From positions 1-27,974 of the forward strand of contig JBQMRR010000023.1 in NCBI GenBank assembly GCA_052174495.1: DNA of 27,974 bases, written 5' to 3'. Positions 20,119 to 27,974 of the stretch are shown in pieces (the stretch's first letter is position 1; the number at the start of each line of letters is the position of its first letter). Made by a program: the position numbers and the translations under genes. The notes under the pieces were generated by a model. It saw only the letters and a program-made list of their open reading frames with translations. It did no database searches and was not told the origin of the DNA. Source of the stretch: Arsenophonus sp052174495 (GTDB taxonomy: Bacteria > Pseudomonadota > Gammaproteobacteria > Enterobacterales > Enterobacteriaceae).

Positions 20119-20649
20119 TTAAGATTTTGAAAATAGTTCTTCAAAGTTAAAATTATGGTTGGTATATATGCAGATATCACTCGCTATATTTAGCGATTTT
20201 TCTGTAATATCACGTGCGCTCATTTCTGTATTTTCTAACAGAGCACGTGCAGAAGCTTGTGCATAAGCACCACCAGAACCAATAGCGATCAAATCATTTT
20301 CTGGTTGGATAACATCCCCATTACCTGTAATGATCAATGAACTGCTCTCATCTACAACAGCTAAAAGTGCTTCAAGTTTTCTCAGCATACGATCAGTACG
20401 CCAATCTTTAGCTAATTCAACAGCAGCTTTCGTTAGTTGTCCTTGGTAAAGTTCTAGTTTTCGTTCAAAAAGTTCAAATAGTGTAAATGCATCAGCAGTA
20501 CTACCTGCGAAGCCCGCGATAACTTTATTATTATAAAGGCGGCGCACTTTACGGACGTTGCCTTTCATGACAGTATTACCTATAGTCGCCTGTCCATCAC
20601 CACCAATTACAACTTTGGCATTACGGCGAACACTTATAATTGTAGTCAT
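20119..20649 (-). CDS. hslV: HslV (ClpQ), peptidase of the HslUV protease
   Basis: Cytoplasmic N-terminal-nucleophile threonine peptidase, 176 residues as in E. coli, forming the double-hexamer chamber capped by HslU. Thr2 follows Met1 (MTTIISVRRN) and becomes the nucleophile after Met removal; GDGQ at 17-20, KVRRLYNNKVIAGFAGSTADAF at about 33-54 (Lys33 of the active site), and GSGGAYAQAAA-like GSGGAYAQASARAL at 123-136 are present. AGGGA precedes the ATG by 7 bases. A sigma-32 type promoter is at 20742-20769 and a small leader hairpin at 20679-20694. Followed by hslU after 10 bases. Confidence 0.98.
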   Translation of the reverse strand: MTTIISVRRNAKVVIGGDGQATIGNTVMKGNVRKVRRLYNNKVIAGFAGSTADAFTLFELFERKLELYQGQLTKAAVELAKDWRTDRMLRKLEALLAVVDESSSLIITGNGDVIQPENDLIAIGSGGAYAQASARALLENTEMSARDITEKSLNIASDICIYTNHNFNFEELFSKS

Positions 20650-20678
20650 AATTCATCCCTTGATTATTTTATCATAGG

Positions 20679-20694
20679 AGTATGTAAGCATACT
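20679..20694 (-). promoter_or_regulatory. Leader hairpin of hslVU mRNA
   Basis: AGTATG-CTTA-CATACT, a perfect 6-bp stem with 4-base loop, about 30 bases before the hslV start and well inside the predicted 5' UTR. E. coli hslVU is reported to carry a 5' UTR stem-loop that supports mRNA stability (from memory); this may be its counterpart. Confidence 0.45.
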
Positions 20695-20741
20695 TTTTAT
20701 ATTTTTACGCAAAAAGTCTGTATTTACTTATATAGGAATTT

Positions 20742-20769
20742 TAATGGGGGATAAAAATCATTTTTCAAC
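20742..20769 (-). promoter_or_regulatory. Sigma-32 (heat-shock) promoter of hslVU
   Basis: On the minus strand GTTGAAA (20769-20763), 13 bases, CCCCATTA (20749-20742), against the RpoH consensus CTTGAAA-N11-16-CCCCATNT. The -35 element contains the TGA stop codon of ftsN (20767-20765). It is placed about 93 bases before the hslV ATG. Confidence 0.8.
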
Positions 20770-21511
20770 CCTTACTTATATGAAGTATACAGCCGGATAT
20801 GCCGATAGATTTAGCTCGATCACGTATTTTTTCTGCTGTTTCTTGATTGTAAGGCCCAAGAACAACACGATGCCAACCTTTTGTTGAAATAATTCTACTT
20901 TCTAAACCTAAAAATGCCATGTTAGCTTTAACGGATTCTGCTTTCTTCAGATTCTTAAATGAACTACACTGCACCACTATTTTTTGTTGAACATTTGTTG
21001 GTTTCTGAATCTGTGGGATGGGTTTTAACTGCAGAGATGATTCTATTGGCGGAGCATTAACGATAACGCGTGAGCGAATAAAATTATCATTATTAAGCAT
21101 TTCGGATAGATTAATAGCATGGTTGCGTCTATCTGCGTCAATCTGCTCAAGGAATTGACGCTGTTCGTTGCTTAAATCAGTTGTATTATTAATATTTGAT
21201 TTAGTTGAGTTATTAAAGTTTGGTAGAGCAATATCACGCTTTTCCAGCTCTTTTATGTAACGCCATCGTTCTTCTCGTTTAGGTGGCAGACTGGTAACTG
21301 GCTGACTATTATTAGGCAAGATTTTTTTATTAAATATAGGAACGCGTTTATTTTGTGTAATATAATATAAGCCACCTATAAATATAATAACGATAAGAAT
21401 AACAATAGTAAGGGTTGTTTTTGGTAATCCTTGATTTGATTTTTTCTTCCCTAAACGCGTACTCTTATAGGGTATTGTACGCCCTAGTTTTACGTAATCT
21501 TTTTGTGTCAC
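20765..21511 (-). CDS. ftsN: Cell division protein FtsN
   Basis: Single-pass inner-membrane protein that triggers septal peptidoglycan synthesis by FtsWI through FtsA and FtsQLB. 248 residues against 319 in E. coli. Order: basic cytoplasmic tail with MTQKDYVKLGR (FtsA contact), TM at about 33-51, the essential periplasmic motif LPPKREERWRYIKELEKR (75-92), a short linker, and the C-terminal SPOR domain (about 175-247) that binds denuded glycan, with the conserved Cys pair at 182 and 241. The Gln-rich linker typical of enterics is largely deleted, explaining the length. The start is GTG at 21511; an in-frame TGA lies two codons upstream, leaving no alternative upstream, and the ribosome site is weak. 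Upstream is the cytR relic, the normal enterobacterial order. Confidence 0.95.
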   Translation of the reverse strand: MTQKDYVKLGRTIPYKSTRLGKKKSNQGLPKTTLTIVILIVIIFIGGLYYITQNKRVPIFNKKILPNNSQPVTSLPPKREERWRYIKELEKRDIALPNFNNSTKSNINNTTDLSNEQRQFLEQIDADRRNHAINLSEMLNNDNFIRSRVIVNAPPIESSLQLKPIPQIQKPTNVQQKIVVQCSSFKNLKKAESVKANMAFLGLESRIISTKGWHRVVLGPYNQETAEKIRDRAKSIGISGCILHISKG

Positions 21512-21586
21512 TTTTCAATTCGCTAATTAATAAAAAGTTACATTAATTATTATATGTTAATTAATCTAATTACTTTAGACTAGTTT

Positions 21587-23340
21587 TTAGGTAAAAACAC
21601 TATCACGAATAATTAAATTACAGTCTAGCAAATTTGTATTTTTATCTATTCTTTCTGATAACAATTTCATTACCTATTTTACTCCCATTTGATAGCAGTA
21701 AAAAGTAGTCTGTCGCCATACAGAATACATTTATAAGAATTCTATGCCAAGAAATTATTTTATCTACATGAAAAACCCTAATTTCTCAAATTTTTACGGG
21801 TCTTCATTTTTAACTTATTATATACTTTTAGTAATAGTGTTTTTCGTTTACAATTTGACAAGAAACTATAGTAACTAATAATTTTAAAACATCTACTGAA
21901 ATATAGTTGATATAGCAACTGATTATCTTTCCTTGCGTTAGTGTTTTTCCTGCCAGGGTTCTTGAGTTCAGTTTTAATAATCATGCACAAAAACTAACTC
22001 CTTTTGGGTAATACCGTAGTTTTGATGCAGATGTCTGGAAACGTTTAAAGTGGTGCTGAAGGTATATTCACGCTATGCCACGCCCCATTTCGTCTTTTTA
22101 GCGAGGTGCACTTTCCTTCCAATAAGATCCCGTACTGTACATTTAGGTATTACTGCTATTTGTTTCTGTCGCAGAATATATTTCAGACTAGGAAAGCAGC
22201 TACTGGAATTTATTAGGTCATAGCTGTGCATATGGTAGTATAGCCGAGTGATAGCGATTTATTAAATTTTTTTTAACCGCTTTTTAAGAGAGGAATTCCA
22301 TCATACAACATATTCAATATCCATACTGTTAGGAGTAATGAAAAGATGAAGAGATGAAGAGATGAAGATGCGGATGTTGATTGAGTTGTCAAACATAAAT
22401 CTGCAAGGATAGAAGATACTAATTTCGATATCCTGTTTGTATAGTCAACTTCCAGCTATAAGTGGAGATGGTAAAAAGAGCGTTGAGTCGCTGCTAGTTT
22501 TTATAAAAAGATCAAAAGAGATAGGGTATAGTAAAAAATAATACATTGTTAGGAATCGCTGTCTTATAAAATATAAACATTCTGTGTTAATTATTCCTCC
22601 ATGCCTTTGCAGTGACATAAACTACAAATTTTTGATCTTACAGCTATACAGAAATATAAGCTGGAAACATTTAGGATAGACGCAGCAATATCATGCCCGA
22701 ATTTATAATAGCAGAAAAATGCCACAGGCTAGTATTTGTTTGATAAATAGAGAATTCACGATAATTGAGAATTTCACCATATTTTAAAAATTTATTTCAG
22801 CCGTCATTAATGATAAAAAGCAGTTTAATTGAAGAAGGAGATATATATTGGAGTATATTATTCCATAGAGCTCTTTAGCTAGTTAACCATAAATATAATC
22901 TTCTTCACATTTGTTAGAGCTGTCAGCCCAGTTATCTTTGTATTTGTCTAATTAAGCAAAAGAACTGGGAGATCAATCTCCCAGTTCTGTATAGGTAATG
23001 AATGGCATCGGTAGGCATATTTAGTTATTGTCATCAGTAGTTGTATTCAGGATCATCAGCTTAGCCTAAATTGTGCTACTAAAAACTACAAATAATCGTT
23101 ACTATAGCAGATATAACACTGCATGTTGAGAAAAAAAAATGAAGAGCCTCTTAAATGCAGAGTTATATAGCCTCTTTTGGGGTATCATAAAAATTAGTAG
23201 ACTTTTACCATAATCATTTTTTGATAAAAGGAGCTCATAAAGCGATTCAAATAAAACGATATAAATACGGGAAGTTATGAATAGTCGTCATGATTTGCTG
23301 ATTTACGTTTTAGGGAAGATTTATTCCGATCTATTTATAT
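21587..23340 (-). pseudogene. cytR: cytR relic (LacI-family nucleoside regulator) split by element X
   Basis: Just upstream of ftsN, where enterics have cytR. Minus-strand reading of 21760-21587 gives FCMATDYFLLLSNGSKIGNE, then after a frameshift RIDKNTNLLDCNLIIRDSVF and a stop, matching the CytR C-terminus FCDPPLTTIAQPRYEIGRE...GSRLMDCELIIRGS. At about 21790 LKMKTRKNLRN-GFSC corresponds to LKVPEDLSIIGFDN. On the far side of X (about 23140-23300) FESLYELL and TPKEAI-LC fit NYLYEQG...GPEEMPLC. A 68-codon open frame at 21778-21984 is part of this relic, not a gene. The N-terminal HTH part is missing beyond the IS1595 remnant. The upstream half is less certain than the C-terminus. Confidence 0.6.
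22005..23135. repeat. Inverted repeat X, right arm (in cytR)
   Basis: Reverse complement of about 13236-14385; core 22332-22828 about 96% identical to 13566-14057, outer parts more diverged. It separates the two readable halves of cytR, so it arrived by insertion. Contains a short GATGAA-type tandem at about 22346-22370. No intact frame and no family recognised. Confidence 0.7.
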
Positions 23341-23359
23341 TATTTCCTGATAAATTATG

Positions 23360-24485
23360 GAATAATAGGAATAGTTGTTGGTAGAGAAACTCCTTATATT
23401 GTATAAAAAATTTTTGCTATAGCAATTGTCATGAAAAAGGAACAATCATATAGATAAAGGAAAAAACTATCTCTTTACTTCATTCTAACATAAAACTGCA
23501 TCTTATTAGTTGCCTCAGCCACAATCTATGGATAATCTGGATTCTTCCAATGAAGGAACTCATTCCCACTTTATCATACTCATATGATCAAAGTGAACAT
23601 GTAACTGCTTAGGACATTCATTATAGTTACAATAATATCATTCCAAAATCTCAGATTTCAGGAAAAGATTTAATAATTTTATTGGAAGGAAGTACTCTAG
23701 CAAAACTACATCACTTAGAATAACTAGTTTAGTTATCTACTCTATGTATGTTAAATAGTTTAACTTTAAGAAAGTCAGCAAAAGAAATAGGCATTAATTT
23801 AAAAGTAGCGTTTAGGATGGAATCACTGTTTTCTTTTTCAACAGTAATAGCTAATATAAATACATTAAGTAGTATTCTTTTGAAGTCAACGAAATATTTT
23901 CTCCTGAATCCTTTAAAGAAAATTATTATATCTCCTATTAGAAAGGTAAAAATACAGGGGGGAGAAAGAGATAAAAATAAAAAATGAATCGTGATCTTAA
24001 TTATCCGAGATTCACACAGGGGTCATGTGTGAGTGATTAAACTCTTAAGAGTTTAATGTGGAAGTGATTAACCGTTTTAAGTTATTTTTTAATAAGGAGC
24101 TCATTCTTTGTTCGGATAAAAAGCTAAATGTTAAAATTTTTCCAGAGAGCATTAAATTAGTACCATCACCTAATAAGATTAAGGTAATCAGAAAACTATT
24201 GGTAAGGAATTTCATATTCAAAATATGAACAGTTATATCATCTGATTAAAAGACTGTATGATAGATTGCATGGTTAAGGTCATTTATTTACCGAATTATC
24301 TGGTTTAAAGGAGATTATTGAAATCACAATAATTGAAATATAGACATGGTTATAAATTGGTTTACGAGTAAACCAACAAGATTTTTTTAGCAAAAATAGC
24401 TAGAATTAACATGCAGCTGAATATAAAAGTACTCAGCTCATGAACATCTTTGAAAGCAGCGTATCTACTACGCTCACGCATAGCG
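23360..24485 (+). mobile_element. IS1595-family remnant (copy 2)
   Basis: Plus-strand readings: SDFRKRFNNF and LAKLHHLE near 23660, then an open stretch 23748-23987 containing MLNSLTLRKSAKEIGINLK (HTH) and GGERDKNKK, then IIRDSHRGHV, and GKEFHIQNMNSYIIRLK with LFTELSGL near 24210-24310. These follow the IS1595-type transposase from zinc-ribbon region to C-terminus. The 79-codon open stretch is a surviving piece of the transposase, not an independent gene. 3' end GTTTACGAGTAAACC near 24360. Boundaries are approximate. Confidence 0.75.
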
Positions 24486-25198
24486 TGCTACATTTTGTAT
24501 ACTATATAATATTGAGATTACTCAATCTAATAATCTAATAATAGATAAATCTTTTAATAATCTTAGTGCTATACATTTGATCATTCATATAACACATAAA
24601 TAGCCATAATATCATCATGGCAAAAATTACGCTAAGTCGCTTAAGTAATGCAAAAAGTTTTATATACCTTCATTTCTGCCTTCACATAACTAAAGTCACT
24701 ATTAATATATTCCTTCTAGCTTAACATGCATCTATATCGATTGAGTGTAATCCTGAAAAACGATATTAACAATAAAGAGTGGTTTCTAGGCCGATTGGTT
24801 CGATTATATACAAACAATATATTTATAAGAAAATTTTTGTAAATAGTTAATTATATTAAAAAAATAGATTACATTATTAATATTTATTGAAGCAATATTG
24901 AATTCAGGTGTAAATTTATTTTTCAATAACTATTAGCGATAAATTTTTTAGTTTTCTCTATATGATGAGCGAAATGGAATATCAGAATTAAGTAAATATG
25001 ATATAATAATTTGTTGGCTAAACAAATATCTTAATAAGAGTGTGTTGTTGTTTTTGATAATGTTTACAATCACAATGAGTCTATATATTCTTGTTCAGTA
25101 GCCATTTATTCAATGTCATTAATAATGTTAGGATAAATAGGATTTTGGTAATATCGGATTGCAGCGAAAAATAGTTTTATTTTTGTTTGATTTCAAAT

Positions 25199-25217
25199 CT
25201 CTAGTCAGTGACTAGAG
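25199..25217. repeat. Near-perfect 19-bp palindrome
   Basis: CTCTAGTCA-G-TGACTAGAG: two perfect 9-bp half-sites around one base, the geometry of a dimeric repressor operator. No gene beside it. Confidence 0.5.
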
Positions 25218-25369
25218 GTCATAAACTGTTTTTAATGAAGCTATTCAACTTTTTTGCGTATTTAAGCAATTTTATTTGGTCCAAGACACCCATTATGTGG
25301 ACCCTCTCCGCTTAGAGCGGTTAAGGCTAAGATGGTTACTAAGAAATATGAATTAAGGATAAAATATCA

Positions 25370-25409
25370 TGACAATGAAGGAAGAAGAGGGGCCCCTTCC
25401 TCATTGTCA
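25370..25409. repeat. Long imperfect inverted repeat
   Basis: TGACAATGA...GGAAG...GGGG at 25370-25392 faces CCCCTTCC-TCATTGTCA at 25393-25409. Outer 8-9 bases and inner GGGG/CCCC pair perfectly. No T-run follows on either side, so it is not a standard terminator; it may be an old element end. Confidence 0.45.
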
Positions 25410-25517
25410 GATAAGTACAAAACTTAAAGGCAGAGTTGCTCTTTAGATCATAAGAGCAGTTTGTATTTACTTTTGTTAAGTATTATAGCACATCCAAACT
25501 TACCTTTATTATTAAAG

Positions 25518-26487
25518 GAGTTATTAGCAAATCTGATGTACAGTTATCAGATTACGTTGTACTGAAATGCTTTGTGAATCTATTCTCCATTCTTAAATTG
25601 GATGTTGATTACCACCAAAACAAGGTTATCAGATAAAAATCTCCTAATCTGTTTCTAACTTTTTGAGGAGACGAAAACAGCTTAAATAGCATTAAAATAG
25701 ATATTTTTCTTCAAACCACAATGTTTCGATATCGGCTTCATAGCGTCACGCTGTCACGAAAAAGCTGATAGTCAAATTAGATTCATCGTTCTTATTGACG
25801 TAAAATGCACTAATGGTAAGGTATAAGGATGCCAAGAGTTCTTCTCTCAATCTTTCTCTAGTTTTTCTCGCTGCAGAACATTCTACTGAAACCATTTCCA
25901 GCAAAGGGGGAAATGGGGGATTTATTAGCGGCATCACGATTCTCTTTGTTAATCTGATCTCTTCGGCAAAAGAGTTTAGCATTAATTTTCGGTTATATGC
26001 TTTTGGAGAGTAATTTAGCACTAATACTTGTTGTGTACCCAACAAGTATTGGTAATGCCCATTTGAAAAGATATTTATCATTGCATTCGAAAAAACTAAA
26101 GCACTCTTTCCCATATCAATCTTTAAAGATATGCTTAAATAACGCGTTTGCAAGGCATTAAGAAATTAAATTTAGTTTTGCTTCTGATTATCATTAACTA
26201 CTTTTAGGTGCAATACGAGTTCCTTACATTTATGTGCAGTGACATCAATAATTAGAAGCAGGAAAAGATGATCATTCTGCCTGACAGAAACAAGGTATGC
26301 CTTTACTCAAGAAATGAACATAGTGGTTTCGTTAAAATTACAAAAAGTACCCATTATTTACCTGTGCTCTTCAAGTCATTGCTGTTTCAGCCTCATTATG
26401 ACGATTAAAAAGAATTGTACCATATGCTTTTTACCGAGAAGTACTTCAGAACTTCGTGAAAATCTCCGGTAGAGTTAGTAAATACGA
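25518..26487 (-). mobile_element. IS256-family remnant (copy 5), 5' truncated, inside lpd
   Basis: Left end GAGTTATTAGCAAATCTG (25518) is the intact terminal repeat. Minus-strand reading includes DESNLTISFFVTA near 25760 (family NPIESxFATVR, degraded) and a TGDFH-encoding segment near 26470. Homology with the copies at 325 and 15229 stops at about 26487, where lpd sequence begins, so the transposase 5' end is lost. A 135-codon open frame at 25746-26153 is an accident of decay: it does not follow the transposase frame throughout. Confidence 0.75.
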
Positions 26488-26733
26488 TTCAATATACTAT
26501 TAAGCCCTTGATTTCTTCAATTATTTTTGCAGTATATAATATTCCTTTGGAAGGAATACAACCGCAATTAAGAAAAGTAGTGCCTCATGTTACATACCGA
26601 TCAATTAAAACTATTTCTAAACAAAGATCTACTCAGCGAAAAGCTACTAAATAACTTGTAAAATGAGCCCGGGTAGTGCGGTCCCCCTTTCACTATCTAG
26701 AATCACTATTTAGGTTTTAATTTCAGTGCTCAT
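26488..26733 (-). pseudogene. lpd: lpd relic (dihydrolipoyl dehydrogenase, E3), N-terminal part
   Basis: E3 reoxidises lipoyl groups of pyruvate and 2-oxoglutarate dehydrogenases. From ATG 26733 (AGAAGG upstream), 100 bases after aceF, the minus strand reads MSTEIKT, a stop, IVIL..., then in shifted frames EIVLIDRYVT, LNCGCIPSKGILYTAKIIEE and IKGL. This matches the E. coli Lpd start MSTEIKTQVVVLGAG, the FAD-domain LETVIVERY and the redox motif GGVCLNVGCIPSK; the first redox Cys region reads FLNCGCIPSK. Several stops and frameshifts, then the IS256 remnant replaces the rest. Clearly dead. Confidence 0.8.
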
Positions 26734-26832
26734 TAATAACCTTCTACTTTTGTTGTCTAGTAGAAATGAATAAGATAAAAAATTCTATAATTAGTAATAA
26801 TAAAATACAGGAACTTACAGTTGATTTGTAAG

Positions 26833-27974
26833 TTACATAACTAAACGACGAATATCACTCATTAATTGTGCAATACGAATAAGAAAACGCGCAGCGTCTG
26901 CACCATCAATAACACGATGATCAAATGAGAGTGACATAGGTAATATCAAACGTGAAATAAATTCACTCTCATTCCATACTGGTTTTATTAATGATCGAGA
27001 TAGTCCCATAATAGCCACTTCTGGCGCATTAATAATCGGTGTAAAATTCGTCGTACCAATACCACCTAAGCTAGAGATAGTAAAACTGCCACCTTGCATA
27101 TCAGACACAGTCAACTTTCCGGCACGTGCTTTCTTCGAAACTTCTATCAATTCTCTGGAAAGTTCAATAATACCTTTCTTATTAATATCACGAATAACAG
27201 GTACAACCAAGCTATTGGAGGTATCAACAGCAATACCAATATGAATATACTTTTTCAATATTAATCGCTGAGCATCTGCAGAAATTGAACTATTGAAACG
27301 AGGCATTTCTTCTAATGTTCTAGCAACCGCTTTCATGACAAAAACTAATAGTGTAATTTTTACTTCTGTTTTTAACTTTTCCATCTCTTTATTTTGCTGC
27401 TTACGGAAAACTTCTACTTCGGTAATATCGGCATCTTCCATGATAGTCACATGTGGAATCATTACCCAGTTACGACTTAAATTAAGACTAGATATCTTTT
27501 GAATGCGACGGAATTCAACTTCTTCAACTTCACCAAATTTACTAAAATCAACTTTTGATAATGGCAATAGCATGCCTGGTAGACTACTCACTATAGTAGC
27601 GCCTGTTTCATAAGATTTTACTACCTCTTTAATATAAGCCTGAATATCTTCACGCAGAATACGAGCTTTAGGCCCAGTTCCGTTTATCTTAGCAAGATTA
27701 ACACCAAATTCACGCGCTAAACGGCGAATAAGCGGTGATGCATGCACATACGCATCATTTTCAATAAATTCATTTTTAATATCAGAAGTACCACATGTCT
27801 TTATTAGGGATGATACCTCTGATTTTGTTGATATTTCAGGGCTCCTAGCTTCCGTATTAGCAGCTGATTGAGTTACAACAGTATCAACCGCAAAAATCAT
27901 AATAAGTGAACCAGTTTTAACTTTGTCACCCTTAGCAACTTTAATTTCTTTAACTTTTCCAGCAAAAGGTGCTA
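26833..27974 (-). CDS. aceF: AceF, dihydrolipoamide acetyltransferase (pyruvate dehydrogenase E2), N-terminus outside window
   Basis: E2 core of pyruvate dehydrogenase; transfers the acetyl group from lipoyl-lysine to CoA. The frame is open to the window edge, so the ATG at 27900 is internal: upstream codons read APFAGKVKEIKVAKGDKV and TGSLIMIFAVDT, the second half of a lipoyl domain; its lysine turn is outside. Counting from that internal Met: linker about 10-50, E1/E3-binding domain HASPLIRRLAREFGV to REDIQAYI (about 53-90), then the acyltransferase domain with catalytic DHRVIDG near 323-329 and the exact E. coli-like end MSDIRRLVM. The linker lacks the usual Ala/Pro richness. The number of lipoyl domains cannot be seen. 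lpd, its normal downstream neighbour, is broken. Confidence 0.96.
   Translation of the reverse strand, partial: APFAGKVKEIKVAKGDKVKTGSLIMIFAVDTVVTQSAANTEARSPEISTKSEVSSLIKTCGTSDIKNEFIENDAYVHASPLIRRLAREFGVNLAKINGTGPKARILREDIQAYIKEVVKSYETGATIVSSLPGMLLPLSKVDFSKFGEVEEVEFRRIQKISSLNLSRNWVMIPHVTIMEDADITEVEVFRKQQNKEMEKLKTEVKITLLVFVMKAVARTLEEMPRFNSSISADAQRLILKKYIHIGIAVDTSNSLVVPVIRDINKKGIIELSRELIEVSKKARAGKLTVSDMQGGSFTISSLGGIGTTNFTPIINAPEVAIMGLSRSLIKPVWNESEFISRLILPMSLSFDHRVIDGADAARFLIRIAQLMSDIRRLVM

Larger units (their letters stand above)
24486..25517. other. Eroded gene-free stretch with palindromes
   Basis: No intact gene. A minus-strand frame near 24600-24690 reads LFALLKRLSVIFAMMILW, a possible membrane-segment trace. 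The stretch holds three clear palindromes: 25199-25217, 25308-25320 (CCGCT/AGCGG) and 25370-25409. The remainder of lpd would be expected near here but I cannot read it. Confidence 0.45.

Noticed and set aside
21778..21990. Basic 68-70 codon frame with a good ribosome-site-like AAGGAG
   Set aside because: Its C-terminal part aligns with CytR and it sits in the cytR position, so it is a fragment of the relic and not a new small gene.
22346..22370. GATGAAGA tandem, considered as a CRISPR or microsatellite
   Set aside because: Only about three short units with no spacers; a local slippage tract within repeat X.
25746..26153. 135-codon minus-strand frame
   Set aside because: Falls in the decayed IS256 copy; product resembles the transposase only briefly and is not shared with sister copies.

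Overview
The window is AT-rich DNA from the chromosome of an Enterobacterales gammaproteobacterium in an advanced stage of genome erosion. The surviving proteins (Fur, FldA, RsmI, YtfK, HslU, HslV, FtsN, AceF) align almost residue for residue, as I recall the family sequences, with E. coli/Serratia/Yersinia proteins, yet they sit in long stretches with no open frame. Intact coding sequence adds up to about 5.8 kb of 28 kb (about 21%). A host-restricted insect symbiont of the Serratia symbiotica type is my best guess for the source; that is inference.

Layout. 1-1810: remnant of an IS481-family element split by an IS256-family remnant, with a 9-bp target duplication. 1811-3946: eroded DNA with an orphan Fur box, then fur and fldA (both minus). 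3947-6482: eroded DNA and a second IS256 remnant. 6659-8010: rsmI, then rnpB (RNase P RNA) with a clear promoter and terminator. 8540-13235: IS481 remnant, relics of dgaF and dgaE (D-glucosaminate catabolism) broken by IS481, IS256 and IS1595 remnants. 13236-16621: one arm of a ~1.1 kb inverted repeat (X), eroded DNA, another IS256 remnant. 17100-17351: ytfK. 18311-18700: an IS256 end joined to an IS1595 3' fragment. 18777-21511: hslU, hslV, ftsN (minus), with a sigma-32 type promoter overlapping the ftsN stop codon. 21587-24485: cytR relic split by the other arm of X, then an IS1595 remnant. 25518-27974: truncated IS256 remnant, the broken start of lpd, and aceF running off the window.

How the genes fit together. 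Kept functions are core ones: iron/redox control (Fur, flavodoxin), ribosome modification (RsmI), tRNA 5' processing (rnpB), stringent-response tuning (YtfK), heat-shock proteolysis (HslUV), division (FtsN) and pyruvate dehydrogenase E2. Lost functions are dispensable regulators (cytR) and sugar catabolism (dgaEF). The surprising loss is lpd, the E3 subunit of the same complex as AceF. Roughly 45% of the window can be assigned to decayed insertion sequences of three recognised families (IS256, IS481, IS1595) plus one unrecognised element; every copy has many stops and frameshifts and none looks active. I saw no CRISPR array, tRNA, prophage or novel defence system.
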